Counted from the first letter of the stretch, positions 16,222 through 23,693 are shown. The stretch is 64,000 nt of DNA from Kribbella pratensis (GCF_004366075.1 NZ_SODU01000003.1:1612001-1676000); one strand, 5' to 3'. The notes: generated by a model not told the origin, from the letters alone. A program made the numbers and translations.

Positions 16222-17679
16222 ATGGCTGCATCGCCTGCGGCCGTAAGCAGTCGACCGAACCGGTCCGTACTGCTCACGGTGACCTGCCTGGGCCAATTCA
16301 TGGTTCTGCTCGACAACACGATTGTTGGAGCTGCGCTGCCCGACATGCAGCACCGGCTGCACACTCAGCTGACTGGTCTGCAGTGGATCGTCGACGCGTA
16401 CGTACTGCTGGTCGCCATGCTCCTGCTGTCCGGCGGTGTCTTCGCCGACCGGTTCGGCCGCAAGCGGGTGTACCTGACCGGCGTCGCGGTCTTCACCGCC
16501 GCGTCGGTGGTGTGCAGCCTCGCGCCCTCGCTCGGCTGGCTGGTCGCCGGCCGGGTGCTGCAGGGCATCGGGGCCGCGGCGCTGAGCCCTGCCTCGCTGG
16601 CCCTGCTCGCCGCCGCCTATCCCGTGCCGCAAGAACGAATCAAGGCGATCGGGCTGTGGGCCGGATTCAGCGGAATCGGTCTGGCAGCAGGCCCCGTGGC
16701 CGGCGGCGTACTGACAGAGGCCTTCGGCTGGCCCGCCATCTTCCTGGTCAACCTGCCTATCGGCGTAGTCCTTCTGCTGGTCGGTCTGCGCAGCCTTGCA
16801 GAAGCCCGCAATCCGAGCGCCCCCGCGATCGATGTGCCGGGGATGGTGTTGTCCGTTCTGGGGGTGGGAGCGCTGACCTACGGTCTGATCGAGGGTGGTG
16901 CCCGCGGCTGGACGTCGCGGGTGATCCTGGGCAGCTTCACCGCCGCCGTGATCCTCCTCGCCGCCTTCATCGCCGTCGAATCGCGTCGTACCGCTCCGAT
17001 GCTGCCGCTGCGGCTGTTCCGGCAGCAGCTGTTCACCGTGTCCAACACCGCCATGGTCGTGGTGGGGTTCGCACTCATGGGGTCATCGTTCTTCTTCTCC
17101 CAGTTCTTCGTGTACGTCCAGGGCAGCTCGATCCTGCGCGCCGGCCTGCAGACCCTGCCGGCAACCCTCGCTATGGTGATCGTCAGCCCGTACGCGGGCC
17201 GGCTCGCCGCCCGGTACGGCTTCCGAATCGTGGTGACCACCGGTCTGGCCCTGGCCGGCCTGGGACTGCTGGCGCTCGGCATGGTGCACGCCGACACCGG
17301 CTACGGGAACGTGTGGTGGCGGCTGGGAGTCGTCGGCATCGGTTTCGCCCTGACCATGTCCCCACTGACGGGAGCCGCCATCCAAGCGGTCAGCCCGCAG
17401 GAAGGCGGCCTCGCATCAGGCATCAGCAGCACCACGCGACAGATCGGCGCGGTGCTCGGCGTGGCAGTTCTCGGAGCCATCGTCCGCACCCGGCAATCCG
17501 ACGGCGCCTCCTTCGAGACCGGCCTCAACAGCGCCTTCCTCGCAGCCGGCACCGTCACATTGACCACCGCCGTCTTCACCGGCCTGTGGCTCACAAGATC
17601 CAAGCCCGCAGCGCCACAAGGTCCCACCGACCCAGCCGCAGTCACCACCTCAACCGAGGCACCCGCAAACAGCCGCTGA
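16222..17679 (+). CDS. MFS drug:H+ antiporter, DHA2 type (14 helices)
   Basis: A 485-aa integral membrane protein of the EmrB/QacA (DHA2) class. The usual motifs are present: LLDNTIVGAALPDM near helix 1 (about 33), the loop 2-3 motif GGVFADRFGRKR and motif C GLAAGPVAGGVL in helix 5. The start at 16222 follows GAGAGGA. The adjacent divergent TetR gene and operator indicate ligand-induced efflux of a toxic compound. Its stop codon overlaps the first base of a 93-bp direct repeat tied to the tRNA-Thr gene. Confidence 0.93.
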   Translation: MAASPAAVSSRPNRSVLLTVTCLGQFMVLLDNTIVGAALPDMQHRLHTQLTGLQWIVDAYVLLVAMLLLSGGVFADRFGRKRVYLTGVAVFTAASVVCSLAPSLGWLVAGRVLQGIGAAALSPASLALLAAAYPVPQERIKAIGLWAGFSGIGLAAGPVAGGVLTEAFGWPAIFLVNLPIGVVLLLVGLRSLAEARNPSAPAIDVPGMVLSVLGVGALTYGLIEGGARGWTSRVILGSFTAAVILLAAFIAVESRRTAPMLPLRLFRQQLFTVSNTAMVVVGFALMGSSFFFSQFFVYVQGSSILRAGLQTLPATLAMVIVSPYAGRLAARYGFRIVVTTGLALAGLGLLALGMVHADTGYGNVWWRLGVVGIGFALTMSPLTGAAIQAVSPQEGGLASGISSTTRQIGAVLGVAVLGAIVRTRQSDGASFETGLNSAFLAAGTVTLTTAVFTGLWLTRSKPAAPQGPTDPAAVTTSTEAPANSR

Positions 17680-17771
17680 ACGACGAACCCCCAGCTTCAG
17701 AGAGATCTCTGACCTGGGGGTCTGGGTGGAGCCGCCTGTCGGAATCGAACCGACGACCTTCTCATCACGAG
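17679..17771. repeat. Distal att-like repeat: truncated tRNA-Thr copy plus its terminator
   Basis: This 93-bp segment matches 18737-18830 with only about five differences. It contains the terminator hairpin and the 3' half of tRNA-Thr (acceptor, T arm and anticodon region) with its CCA, and breaks off in the anticodon loop (CATCACGAG against CATTACGAG). Duplications of a tRNA 3' end are left by integrative elements that recombine at tRNA genes. Confidence 0.85.
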
Positions 17772-17946
17772 CCCGTTGCCATAAGCACCAACCATGCGAC
17801 GACTCCCGGCCTGGGGCTGTGATCGTGCCTCGGCGCCTGAAACCGATGCCTACAGCACCCCCTGAGTGACCGCCACTGACCATCGGTTAGGGCACGTGGA
17901 GGGCACGATGCACGCCCTGGTCGTCATTGCGAACTCAAAGGACCAG

Positions 17947-18492
17947 TCACGGTGTCTTCGTTGGAAGCGACATCCACAATCGGACCTCATCGAAGACGAG
18001 ACCATCGTGATCGTGGTAGCCGCCGGGCAACTGACCCCACACCTGGAATCCGAGTCCGATGTAGGCCTTCTCGGCATGAGTGCCTCCGCGACAGCTGACC
18101 TCAAGGATCGAGCAACCCCAGTCACTGGCGTGACTGCCCGCAGCGTCCACAATCCCTCGAGCGAGACCTGTCCCACGAGCGACGGGAAGAATGACAAGGC
18201 CGCCCAGCTCGGCCCGATGCCTGCACAACCGATGCTCCAGGCGCTTTACCGTGGTCATCCCCACCACGCCGCCGTCCTTTTCGGCCGCGACGAGAAAGCG
18301 GGAGTCGCGCCCGTGTTCCTCGTCGATCGCCGACATGACCAGCGTGGTGGTCTCGTCGATGGTGAGCCCGCACAGACGGTTTTGATGAAGGCTCTCAATG
18401 TCGCTCTCACGAACGGGGCGAATGATCACTTGGCCGACGATAGTTGCGCTGCCCCGAGCGTGGCCAAGGACTTCGTCCGTCAGCGTCTCCAC
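17947..18492 (-). CDS. GNAT-family N-acetyltransferase, cargo between att-like repeats
   Basis: A 181-aa GNAT protein with VIIRPVRESDIESL at the start, LGGLVILPVARGTGLARGIV as motif A (the acetyl-CoA loop RGTGLA) and a late YIGLGFQVWG strand. It starts with GTG at 18492 behind a G-rich ribosome site. It lies between the two tRNA-Thr repeats and next to an integrase remnant, so it was probably carried in by a mobile element. Substrate unknown. Confidence 0.8.
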   Translation of the reverse strand: METLTDEVLGHARGSATIVGQVIIRPVRESDIESLHQNRLCGLTIDETTTLVMSAIDEEHGRDSRFLVAAEKDGGVVGMTTVKRLEHRLCRHRAELGGLVILPVARGTGLARGIVDAAGSHASDWGCSILEVSCRGGTHAEKAYIGLGFQVWGQLPGGYHDHDGLVFDEVRLWMSLPTKTP

Positions 18493-18517
18493 ACCCGCCC
18501 CGTCCCCCTCATAGCTG

Positions 18518-18772
18518 CCAAACCCAGGCCAGCTCAGGATCCACGGTCTGCGTCACACGGCGGCGTCGGTCTGGCTTGGGTCCGGCGCTGATCCGAAGGT
18601 GGTTCAGCGCATCGTGGGGCACGCCTCGGCGGCGATGACGATGGACCTCTACGGGCACCTAATCGACCAGAACCTGTGGGACGCGGCCAAGAAGCTTGGG
18701 GGCACCACGGGGGCACCGAAGGCGATCGAGGCGGGGAACGACGAACCCCCAGCCTCAGAGATTGATCTCTGA
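18518..18772 (+). pseudogene. Tyrosine integrase, 3' fragment
   Basis: One forward frame reads HGLRHTAASVWLGSGADPK, then VVQRIVGHASAAMTMDLYGH, and ends at a TGA at 18770. These are the C-terminal catalytic motifs of a phage-type integrase: HxLR, the GH pair and the nucleophile Tyr. Only about 80 of the usual 350-400 residues remain and the N-terminal domains are missing. It ends 16 bases from the CCA of tRNA-Thr, the normal place for an integrase gene beside its attachment site. Confidence 0.8.
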
Positions 18773-18830
18773 CCTGGGGGTTTGGTGGAGCCGCCTGTCG
18801 GAATCGAACCGACGACCTTCTCATTACGAG
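18737..18830. repeat. Proximal att-like repeat at tRNA-Thr
   Basis: This is the second copy of the 93-bp repeat at 17679. It covers the integrase 3' end, the tRNA-Thr terminator and the 3' half of the intact tRNA. Together the two copies bracket about 1 kb of inserted DNA. Confidence 0.85.
18744..18783 (-). terminator. Terminator of tRNA-Thr
   Basis: AACCCCCAG and CTGGGGGTTT with inner TCAGAGA and TCTCTGA arms form a long near-perfect hairpin immediately after the tRNA CCA on the reverse strand. It could act in both directions. A near-copy is at 17685-17723. Confidence 0.75.
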
Positions 18831-18861
18831 TGAGACGCTCTGCCGACTGAGCTAAGGCGGC
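18789..18861 (-). tRNA. tRNA-Thr (CGT)
   Basis: On the reverse strand the 7-bp acceptor GCCGCCT/AGGCGGC, D arm GCTC...GAGC, anticodon stem TCTCA/TGAGA with loop CTCGTAA (anticodon CGT, codon ACG), and T arm GTCGG-TTCGATT-CCGAC are all present. CCA is encoded (18786-18788). This is a normal housekeeping tRNA, used as an integration site. Confidence 0.97.
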
Positions 18862-19098
18862 GGGTGCCGAGGCAAGAGTGTAGCGGGCGGAGGGGGAGGA
18901 TTCCGAATCGGATCCTTGGGAGGGGTACGGCGGGGTGCGGGGTGTGGTCGGGGTCACGAGGTGGACGGGTGTCTGCGTCGGGGGTGAGCGGCCTCGTACG
19001 GCGGAAGGGGCGGACGGCGGCGTACCGGAACCGGTGCGCGGCGGCGTACGTCGGAGGGGCGACGGAATTGCGGCGGAACAATTGTTTGAGGAAATGCG

Positions 19099-19128
19099 TT
19101 GACTTCGTCGTAGGTGGTGGGTGAAACT
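19099..19128 (+). promoter_or_regulatory. Candidate promoter of the tRNA/rtcB array
   Basis: TTGACT (19099-19104) is followed 18 bases later by GAAACT (19123-19128), about 36 bp before the leader ORF. The -35 element is good and the -10 is weak. The preceding segment (18862-19098) holds no gene that I can support. Confidence 0.35.
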
Positions 19129-19163
19129 AATTCCGGCAAGACCGAGACCCTGAGGAGAAGATC

Positions 19164-19292
19164 GTGTACAGGACGCAGATCGCGAATGAAGCCTGGCGGC
19201 CCGGCCGTGTGGCTTTGTCGGCGTGCCTGCGATCCGTGGGCGACACCTTCTACCACCAGCTCAGCCTGTGCATGGGCGGCCCGCCTGGGTGA
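19164..19292 (+). CDS. Leader peptide (42 aa) before the tRNA/rtcB array
   Basis: A GTG-started ORF of 42 codons with a strong AGGAG at 19153-19157, six bases upstream. It reads MYRTQIANEAWRPGR... and ends in TGA 24 bases before a T-tailed hairpin. I recognise no protein family. Its codons include TAC (twice), CAG (twice), CGG, CGT, TCG, CAC and AGC, which are the codons read by seven of the nine downstream tRNAs (Tyr-GTA, Gln-CTG, Arg-CCG, Arg-ACG, Ser-CGA, His-GTG, Ser-GCT), and a consecutive TAC-CAC-CAG-CTC-AGC run near the end. This arrangement resembles leader ORFs that sense ribosome stalling, as upstream of actinobacterial whiB7. Function is inferred from layout only. Confidence 0.6.
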   Translation: MYRTQIANEAWRPGRVALSACLRSVGDTFYHQLSLCMGGPPG

Positions 19293-19315
19293 TCTCCGAG
19301 TGGAGAGATCTCCAG

Positions 19316-19360
19316 GAGCCGTCTGGGCCGGATACCGGCAGCAGGCGGCTCTTTTCTTTT
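19316..19360 (+). terminator. Rho-independent-type terminator / candidate attenuator
   Basis: GAGCCGTCT (19316-19324) pairs with AGGCGGCTC (19343-19351), one wobble, around an inner CCGG/CCGG loop, followed by TTTTCTTTT. T-tailed terminators are rare in this GC-rich sequence. It sits between the leader ORF and the first array tRNA. CCGCCT at 19281-19286, inside the leader ORF, could pair with AGGCGG of the 3' arm and so compete with the hairpin. Confidence 0.7.
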
Positions 19361-19479
19361 GCCCGGCGACGGGATTACTTCACCGAGACTATTTTCCGGT
19401 ATTCACGGATATCGGCACGAACAATGACAACTGGACATTCATCGCATTTCTCCCGGCCTGTCCGAGGGCCGGGAGAGGA
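19361..19479. other. AT-richer spacer and hairpin before tRNA-Pro
   Basis: This stretch is clearly lower in GC than its surroundings (about 19370-19450) and has no supported ORF. It ends in a perfect 9-bp hairpin, CTCCCGGCC (19450-19458) with GGCCGGGAG (19467-19475), four bases before tRNA-Pro. An internal promoter is possible. Confidence 0.6.
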
Positions 19480-19555
19480 CCAGTTGTAGGCCAGCGGCCA
19501 GGCCACCTCATTTGGGATGAGGGGATCGGGGGTTCGAGTCCCTCCAACTGGACCA
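19480..19555 (+). tRNA. tRNA-Pro (TGG)
   Basis: Acceptor CCAGTTG/CAACTGG, D arm GGCC...GGCC with GG in the loop, anticodon stem CCTCA/TGAGG with loop TTTGGGA (anticodon TGG), and T arm GGGGG-TTCGAGT-CCCTC are present. C1-G72 and A73 fit bacterial proline identity. CCA is encoded, unlike the other array tRNAs. First tRNA of the array. Confidence 0.95.
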
Positions 19556-19644
19556 GGCGCCCGCAGGATGCTCAGCTACCGGCCGAGCGGGCGCCACAAG
19601 CGTGCCCTGCGACGGAAATCCGCAGTACATCCGGCGCAGGGCAC
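19556..19644 (+). other. Two strong hairpins between tRNA-Pro and tRNA-Arg
   Basis: A 9-bp perfect stem GGCGCCCGC/GCGGGCGCC (19556-19564 with 19587-19595) starts right after the CCA. A 10-bp perfect stem GTGCCCTGCG/CGCAGGGCAC (19602-19611 with 19635-19644) ends three bases before the next tRNA. There is no ORF here. Confidence 0.85.
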
Positions 19645-19647
19645 CGA

Positions 19648-19721
19648 ACGCCCGTGGCTCAACCGGACAGAGCGCCTGCCTACGAAGCAGGAGGGTGCAG
19701 GTTCGAATCCTGCCGGGCGTG
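19648..19721 (+). tRNA. tRNA-Arg (ACG)
   Basis: Acceptor ACGCCCG/CGGGCGT, D arm GCTC...GAGC with AACCGGACA loop, anticodon stem CCTGC/GCAGG with loop CTACGAA (anticodon ACG, read as ICG), and T arm GCAGG-TTCGAAT-CCTGC are present, with G73 and no encoded CCA. It is followed after two bases by tRNA-His. Confidence 0.95.
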
Positions 19722-19723
19722 CT

Positions 19724-19797
19724 GTGTCCGAGGTCGAAGTGGGCGAGGCACCGGGATGTGGCCCCGGAGGAAGCGGGTTCGAGCCCCGCCGGACACC
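19724..19797 (+). tRNA. tRNA-His (GTG)
   Basis: Acceptor GTGTCCG/CGGACAC, anticodon stem CCGGG/CCCGG with loop ATGTGGC (anticodon GTG), and T arm GCGGG-TTCGAGC-CCCGC with C73 are present. The base at -1 (19723) is T, so the essential G-1 of tRNA-His is not encoded with this folding. The D arm is weak (TCG/CGA). No encoded CCA. Confidence 0.88.
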
Positions 19798-19802
19798 CTC
19801 TA

Positions 19803-19833
19803 GTACGACGTGCTCACGCAGCGTACGTCGTAC
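19803..19833 (+). other. Hairpin before the Leu-anticodon tRNA
   Basis: GTACGACG (19803-19810) pairs perfectly with CGTCGTAC (19826-19833). It ends four bases before the next tRNA and starts five after tRNA-His. Confidence 0.75.
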
Positions 19834-19837
19834 GCCC

Positions 19838-19911
19838 GCGGCTCTGGCCCAACTGGGAGAGGCGCCTGGCTTAGAACCAGGAGGTTCAGGGTTCGAATCC
19901 CTGGGGCCGCA
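19838..19911 (+). tRNA. tRNA with Leu anticodon (TAG), short variable loop
   Basis: Acceptor GCGGCTC/GGGCCGC, D stem GCC/GGC with GGG in the loop, anticodon stem CCTGG/CCAGG with loop CTTAGAA (anticodon TAG, codon CUA), T arm CAGGG-TTCGAAT-CCCTG and A73 are present. The variable region is only AGGTT. Bacterial tRNA-Leu normally has a long variable arm, so its charging identity is uncertain. Confidence 0.85.
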
Positions 19912-19983
19912 CGCACCGACCGACACCGAATTCGCCGACCTGCTGACCGCGGGTCGGGCACACTGGAAGGGAGGAGGAACCAC

Positions 19984-20430
19984 ATGAGCGGTGTGATCGT
20001 GCTGAACGCGTCGTACGAGCAGCTGCACGTCGTGTCGATCCCGCACGCCATCCGGATGCTCGTCCGGGAGGTCGCCGTCGTCGAGGAAGCGCACGACGGC
20101 GCCAGCATCGGACCGTTCCCCCTCCCCCGCGTCCTGCGTCTCGTCCGGTACGTCGTGATGAAGTGGCGCTACGCCTCCGGCCGGCTGCAGTACACGCGGG
20201 CCAGCGTACTGAAGCGCGACAAGTACACCTGCGCGTACTGCGGCAAGCTCGGCGCCACCACGATGGACCACGTGATCCCACGATCACGAGGCGGTCGAGG
20301 CGAGTGGCTGAACGCCGTCGCCGCGCACGCGGAGTGCAACGAGAAGAAGGGCTCGCGAACACCGGAAGAGGCCGGCATGCCGCTGCTGTGGCAGCCGTGG
20401 GTCCCTTCCCGTGCCGAGATAGCGCTCTGA
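19984..20430 (+). CDS. HNH endonuclease, within the tRNA array
   Basis: A 148-aa protein. An N-terminal region typical of actinobacterial HNH proteins (VIVLNASYEQLHVVSIPHAIRM) is followed by the HNH core CAYCG...MDHVIPRSRGG...WLNAVAAHAECNEKKGSRTPEEAG at about 80-130. The two CxxC-type zinc knuckles are CAYC and a degenerate HAEC. The start at 19984 follows GGGAGGAGG. Relatives are chromosomal nucleases of unknown role. Here it lies between the Leu-anticodon and Gln tRNAs and upstream of RtcB, so an RNA-related job is a reasonable guess but is not shown. Confidence 0.9.
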   Translation: MSGVIVLNASYEQLHVVSIPHAIRMLVREVAVVEEAHDGASIGPFPLPRVLRLVRYVVMKWRYASGRLQYTRASVLKRDKYTCAYCGKLGATTMDHVIPRSRGGRGEWLNAVAAHAECNEKKGSRTPEEAGMPLLWQPWVPSRAEIAL

Positions 20431-20463
20431 CGCGACACCCACCGGTGCCGCCGAGGAGCGCGA

Positions 20464-20536
20464 TGCCAGGTGGGCGCCGGTGACCCACCCTCGGTTCTGA
20501 CCCGAGGCCCCGCAGGTTCGAGCCCTGCCCTGGCAG
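20464..20536 (+). tRNA. tRNA-Gln (CTG), unusual D region
   Basis: Acceptor TGCCAGG/CCTGGCA, anticodon stem CTCGG/CCGAG with loop TTCTGAC (anticodon CTG, codon CAG), T arm GCAGG-TTCGAGC-CCTGC and G73 are present. The D arm is compact (GGG-CGCCGGTGA-CCC), with position 9 apparently missing and two extra bases before the anticodon stem, so the fold is atypical. Confidence 0.83.
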
Positions 20537-20548
20537 CTGCACAACCCT

Positions 20549-20641
20549 GGTGAGATAAGCCGAGTGTCAGGCCTAGCGGCAGCCGTCTCGAAAACGGCAG
20601 GTCCTTCAACGGACGTCTGGGTTCGAGTCCCAGTCTCACCG
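20549..20641 (+). tRNA. tRNA-Ser (CGA)
   Basis: A type II tRNA: acceptor GGTGAGA/TCTCACC, anticodon stem GCCGT/ACGGC with loop CTCGAAA (anticodon CGA, codon UCG), long variable arm around GTCC-TTCAAC-GGAC, T arm CTGGG-TTCGAGT-CCCAG and G73. Its last base lies one base before the RtcB start codon, so the tRNA is the direct 5' leader of rtcB. Confidence 0.93.
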
Positions 20642-20642
20642 C

Positions 20643-21865
<1,223 letters not shown>

Positions 21866-21866
<1 letters not shown>

Positions 21867-21906
21867 ACAGGTCCTGCCGTGGTCAGGGGACACGGCAGGG
21901 CCTGTT
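21866..21906 (+). other. 16-bp hairpin filling the gap between rtcB and tRNA-Ser
   Basis: AACAGGTCCTGCCGTG (21866-21881) pairs with CACGGCAGGGCCTGTT (21891-21906), all 16 positions with one G-U. It begins on the last base of the rtcB stop codon and ends on the base before the tRNA. Confidence 0.9.
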
Positions 21907-21995
21907 GGTGAGGTCCGCCTGTTGGCAGGGGCAGCGGTTTGCTAAACCGTCGGTCGGCTTCGGTCGGCTCGCGAGTTCGAATCTCGCTCTCACCG
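21907..21995 (+). tRNA. tRNA-Ser (GCT)
   Basis: A type II tRNA with acceptor GGTGAGG/TCTCACC, anticodon stem GCGGT/ACCGT with loop TTGCTAA (anticodon GCT, codon AGC), long variable arm around GGTCGG-CTTCGG, T arm GCGAG-TTCGAAT-CTCGC and G73. No CCA encoded. Confidence 0.94.
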
Positions 21996-21997
21996 CT

Positions 21998-22023
21998 GGG
22001 CGGCCGGGAACGACCGGCCGCCC
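21998..22023 (+). other. 10-bp hairpin after tRNA-Ser (GCT)
   Basis: GGGCGGCCGG (21998-22007) pairs perfectly with CCGGCCGCCC (22014-22023), two bases after the tRNA. It may be a terminator without a T-tract or a processing signal. Confidence 0.8.
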
Positions 22024-22129
22024 TGCCAAGCCGAGTCCAGCTGGTACGTGGTTGTTCGCAGTTCCGCGTGGAGCGGTTTGGGTAGTTCTTCCGAAGCGGA
22101 TGTACGTCGCCGAGTCCTACGTTGACCTC

Positions 22130-22957
22130 ATGATCGAGCGTGAGCGGCTGCTGAAAGGGCTGCCTGTGGACGAACGGCGGATCGACGTCAACGACGTGTC
22201 GACAGTCGTTCTCCAAGGCGGGGACGGTCCGCCGCTCGTTCTCCTGCACGGTGGTATCGAGTGTGGCGGGGCCTACTGGGCGCCGGTGATTCCACGGCTC
22301 GCGGAGCAGTACCAGCTCGTCGTACCTGATGTGCCGGGGCTCGGTCAGTCCGATCCGGTCGCTCGGTTGGACCAGGCGACGTTCGACGGCTGGCTGAATG
22401 CGCTGCTCGAGCTGACCTGCGATCAGCCGCCGGCCTTGATCGCGCACTCGCTGGTCGGGACGTTGGCCGCACGGTTCGCGGCGACTCATGGCGAGCAACT
22501 GCAGCGGTTGGTGCTGTACGGCGTACCGGGGGTTGGGCCGTACCGGATGCCGATCGGGCTGCAAGTGATCGCTGTCCGGTTCGCGCTGCGCCCCTCCGAG
22601 GCGAACATGGAGCGCTTCGAACGGTGGGCGTTCGCCGATCTCGATGCCGTACGACGTCGCGCCCCGGACTGGATGCACGCCTTCAGCACCTATACGCGGA
22701 GCCGCGCCCACGTGCCGCACGTCAAGCGGACGATGCGCTACCTGGTCACCACCTGCACCAAACAGGTCCATGACCAGATCGATGTCCCCACGACGCTGCT
22801 CTGGGGCGCGAAGGACCGATTCGTACCGCTGCGCCTCGCCGAGGAGGCAGGCGCCAGGCTTGGCTGGCCGTTACAGGTGATCGGCGACGCCGGGCACGTC
22901 CCGCACATCGAGCGGCCCGCCGCCTTTGTCGAGGAAGTCATACGGACACGCGGCTGA
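22130..22957 (+). CDS. Alpha/beta hydrolase
   Basis: A 275-aa alpha/beta-hydrolase fold protein. The oxyanion region is PLVLLHGGIECGG, the nucleophile elbow is ALIAHSLVGTLAA (Ser in AHSLV) and the catalytic His is in DAGHVPHIERP. An acid is plausible at WGAKDRF. The start is uncertain: MIERER at 22130 matches relatives, while an in-frame ATG at 22100 adds ten residues; neither has a good ribosome site. It is encoded in the same strand run as the tRNA array and overlaps the next gene. Substrate unknown. Confidence 0.87.
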   Translation: MIERERLLKGLPVDERRIDVNDVSTVVLQGGDGPPLVLLHGGIECGGAYWAPVIPRLAEQYQLVVPDVPGLGQSDPVARLDQATFDGWLNALLELTCDQPPALIAHSLVGTLAARFAATHGEQLQRLVLYGVPGVGPYRMPIGLQVIAVRFALRPSEANMERFERWAFADLDAVRRRAPDWMHAFSTYTRSRAHVPHVKRTMRYLVTTCTKQVHDQIDVPTTLLWGAKDRFVPLRLAEEAGARLGWPLQVIGDAGHVPHIERPAAFVEEVIRTRG

Positions 22958-23376
22958 CGAACATCCCGATCCCCGAAGCCAGCCTGGCCGGGATCGCGGT
23001 CGGCTTCGCGCTCGAGCAGGTGCGACCGTGGCGAGTCGGAAGACGACCTGCCGGATGGTCGCTCGTCGCCGCCGGAGGCTTGGTCATCGCGGGCTCGTTG
23101 CGAGCGGCACGTACCACCGATCTGTCCAGCCCGGACAGGCTCGTCACCAGCGGGCCGTACGCACTGAGCCGGAATCCGATGTACGTCGGATGGGCGCTCG
23201 CGCACCTGGGCATCGGACTGGCGACCGGGTCGGGGTGGACTTTGGCGACCCTGCCGGCCGTTGGCCTGTGGATCCACCGGGATGTTGTCCGGGAGGAAAA
23301 CCGGCTGCAAGCGAGTTTCGGGGACGAGTACGAGCGCTACTCGGAAAGAGTCGGTCGCTATCTCCCCAGGCGATGA
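22954..23376 (+). CDS. ICMT-like membrane methyltransferase, probable CTG start
   Basis: A 140-aa protein with about three or four membrane helices and the isoprenylcysteine carboxyl methyltransferase (ICMT/PEMT) core LVTSGPYALSRNPMYVGW, then EENRLQASFGDEYERYSERVGRYLP, which binds S-adenosylmethionine. The conserved N-terminus (TNIPIPEASLAGIAVGF) lies upstream of the first GTG (23020), and the frame has no ATG, GTG or TTG before a stop. A CTG at 22954 overlapping the upstream TGA (CTGA) is the likely start. Its stop is followed directly by tRNA-Tyr. Such bacterial proteins methylate diverse small molecules; the target is unknown. Confidence 0.8.
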   Translation: MTNIPIPEASLAGIAVGFALEQVRPWRVGRRPAGWSLVAAGGLVIAGSLRAARTTDLSSPDRLVTSGPYALSRNPMYVGWALAHLGIGLATGSGWTLATLPAVGLWIHRDVVREENRLQASFGDEYERYSERVGRYLPRR

Positions 23377-23459
23377 GCAGAAGCGCCGCCGTTGGAGAGG
23401 CGGGGCGGGCTGTAAACCCGTTGCCACGCGCTGAGCAGGTTCGAATCCTGCCTTCTGCA
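23377..23459 (+). tRNA. tRNA-Tyr (GTA)
   Basis: A type II tRNA with acceptor GCAGAAG/CTTCTGC, anticodon stem GCGGG/CCCGT with loop CTGTAAA (anticodon GTA), variable arm around TGCCACGCGC, T arm GCAGG-TTCGAAT-CCTGC and A73. It starts on the base right after the stop codon of the methyltransferase gene. No CCA encoded. Confidence 0.95.
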
Positions 23460-23498
23460 CGCAGGACGAACAGATAGGACAAGAGAGGAGGACCGGCC

Positions 23499-23693
23499 AT
23501 GGCCGACCTCAGGAACAGGAAACGAGTGCCTGGCGGCAGGACCGGTGCTCCGGTCCAGCAGGGGCACTCGATGCGACGCGTGCTGCTTGCCTGCGGGCAT
23601 GTGCAGCGCGACCGGATCGCACACCGCGGGGATCACGTGTGGTGCGAGGCCGAATGCTCCGACTGGACCCGCGTGGTCTCGGTCCAGGAGTAG
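23499..23693 (+). CDS. Small Cys/His protein, possible zinc ribbon (64 aa)
   Basis: A 64-aa basic protein behind an excellent AGAGGAGG ribosome site. The C-terminal half has CGH at 32-34 and WCEAEC at 48-53, a CxH...CxxxC arrangement that could hold one zinc ion, and ends in SDWTRVVSVQE. Similar short proteins with LACGH and WCE.C segments occur in actinobacteria and their phages, without known function. It sits between tRNA-Tyr and the last array tRNA, so it belongs to the array by position. Confidence 0.72.
   Translation: MADLRNRKRVPGGRTGAPVQQGHSMRRVLLACGHVQRDRIAHRGDHVWCEAECSDWTRVVSVQE

Noticed and set aside
19099..19480. T-box riboswitch controlling the array
   Set aside because: I see no T-box sequence or specifier loop; the leader ORF plus terminator explains the region better.
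19114..19803. Long forward ORF across the leader and first tRNAs
   Set aside because: It runs through tRNA-Pro, tRNA-Arg and tRNA-His and has no start context; the GTG leader ORF in another frame has a much better ribosome site.
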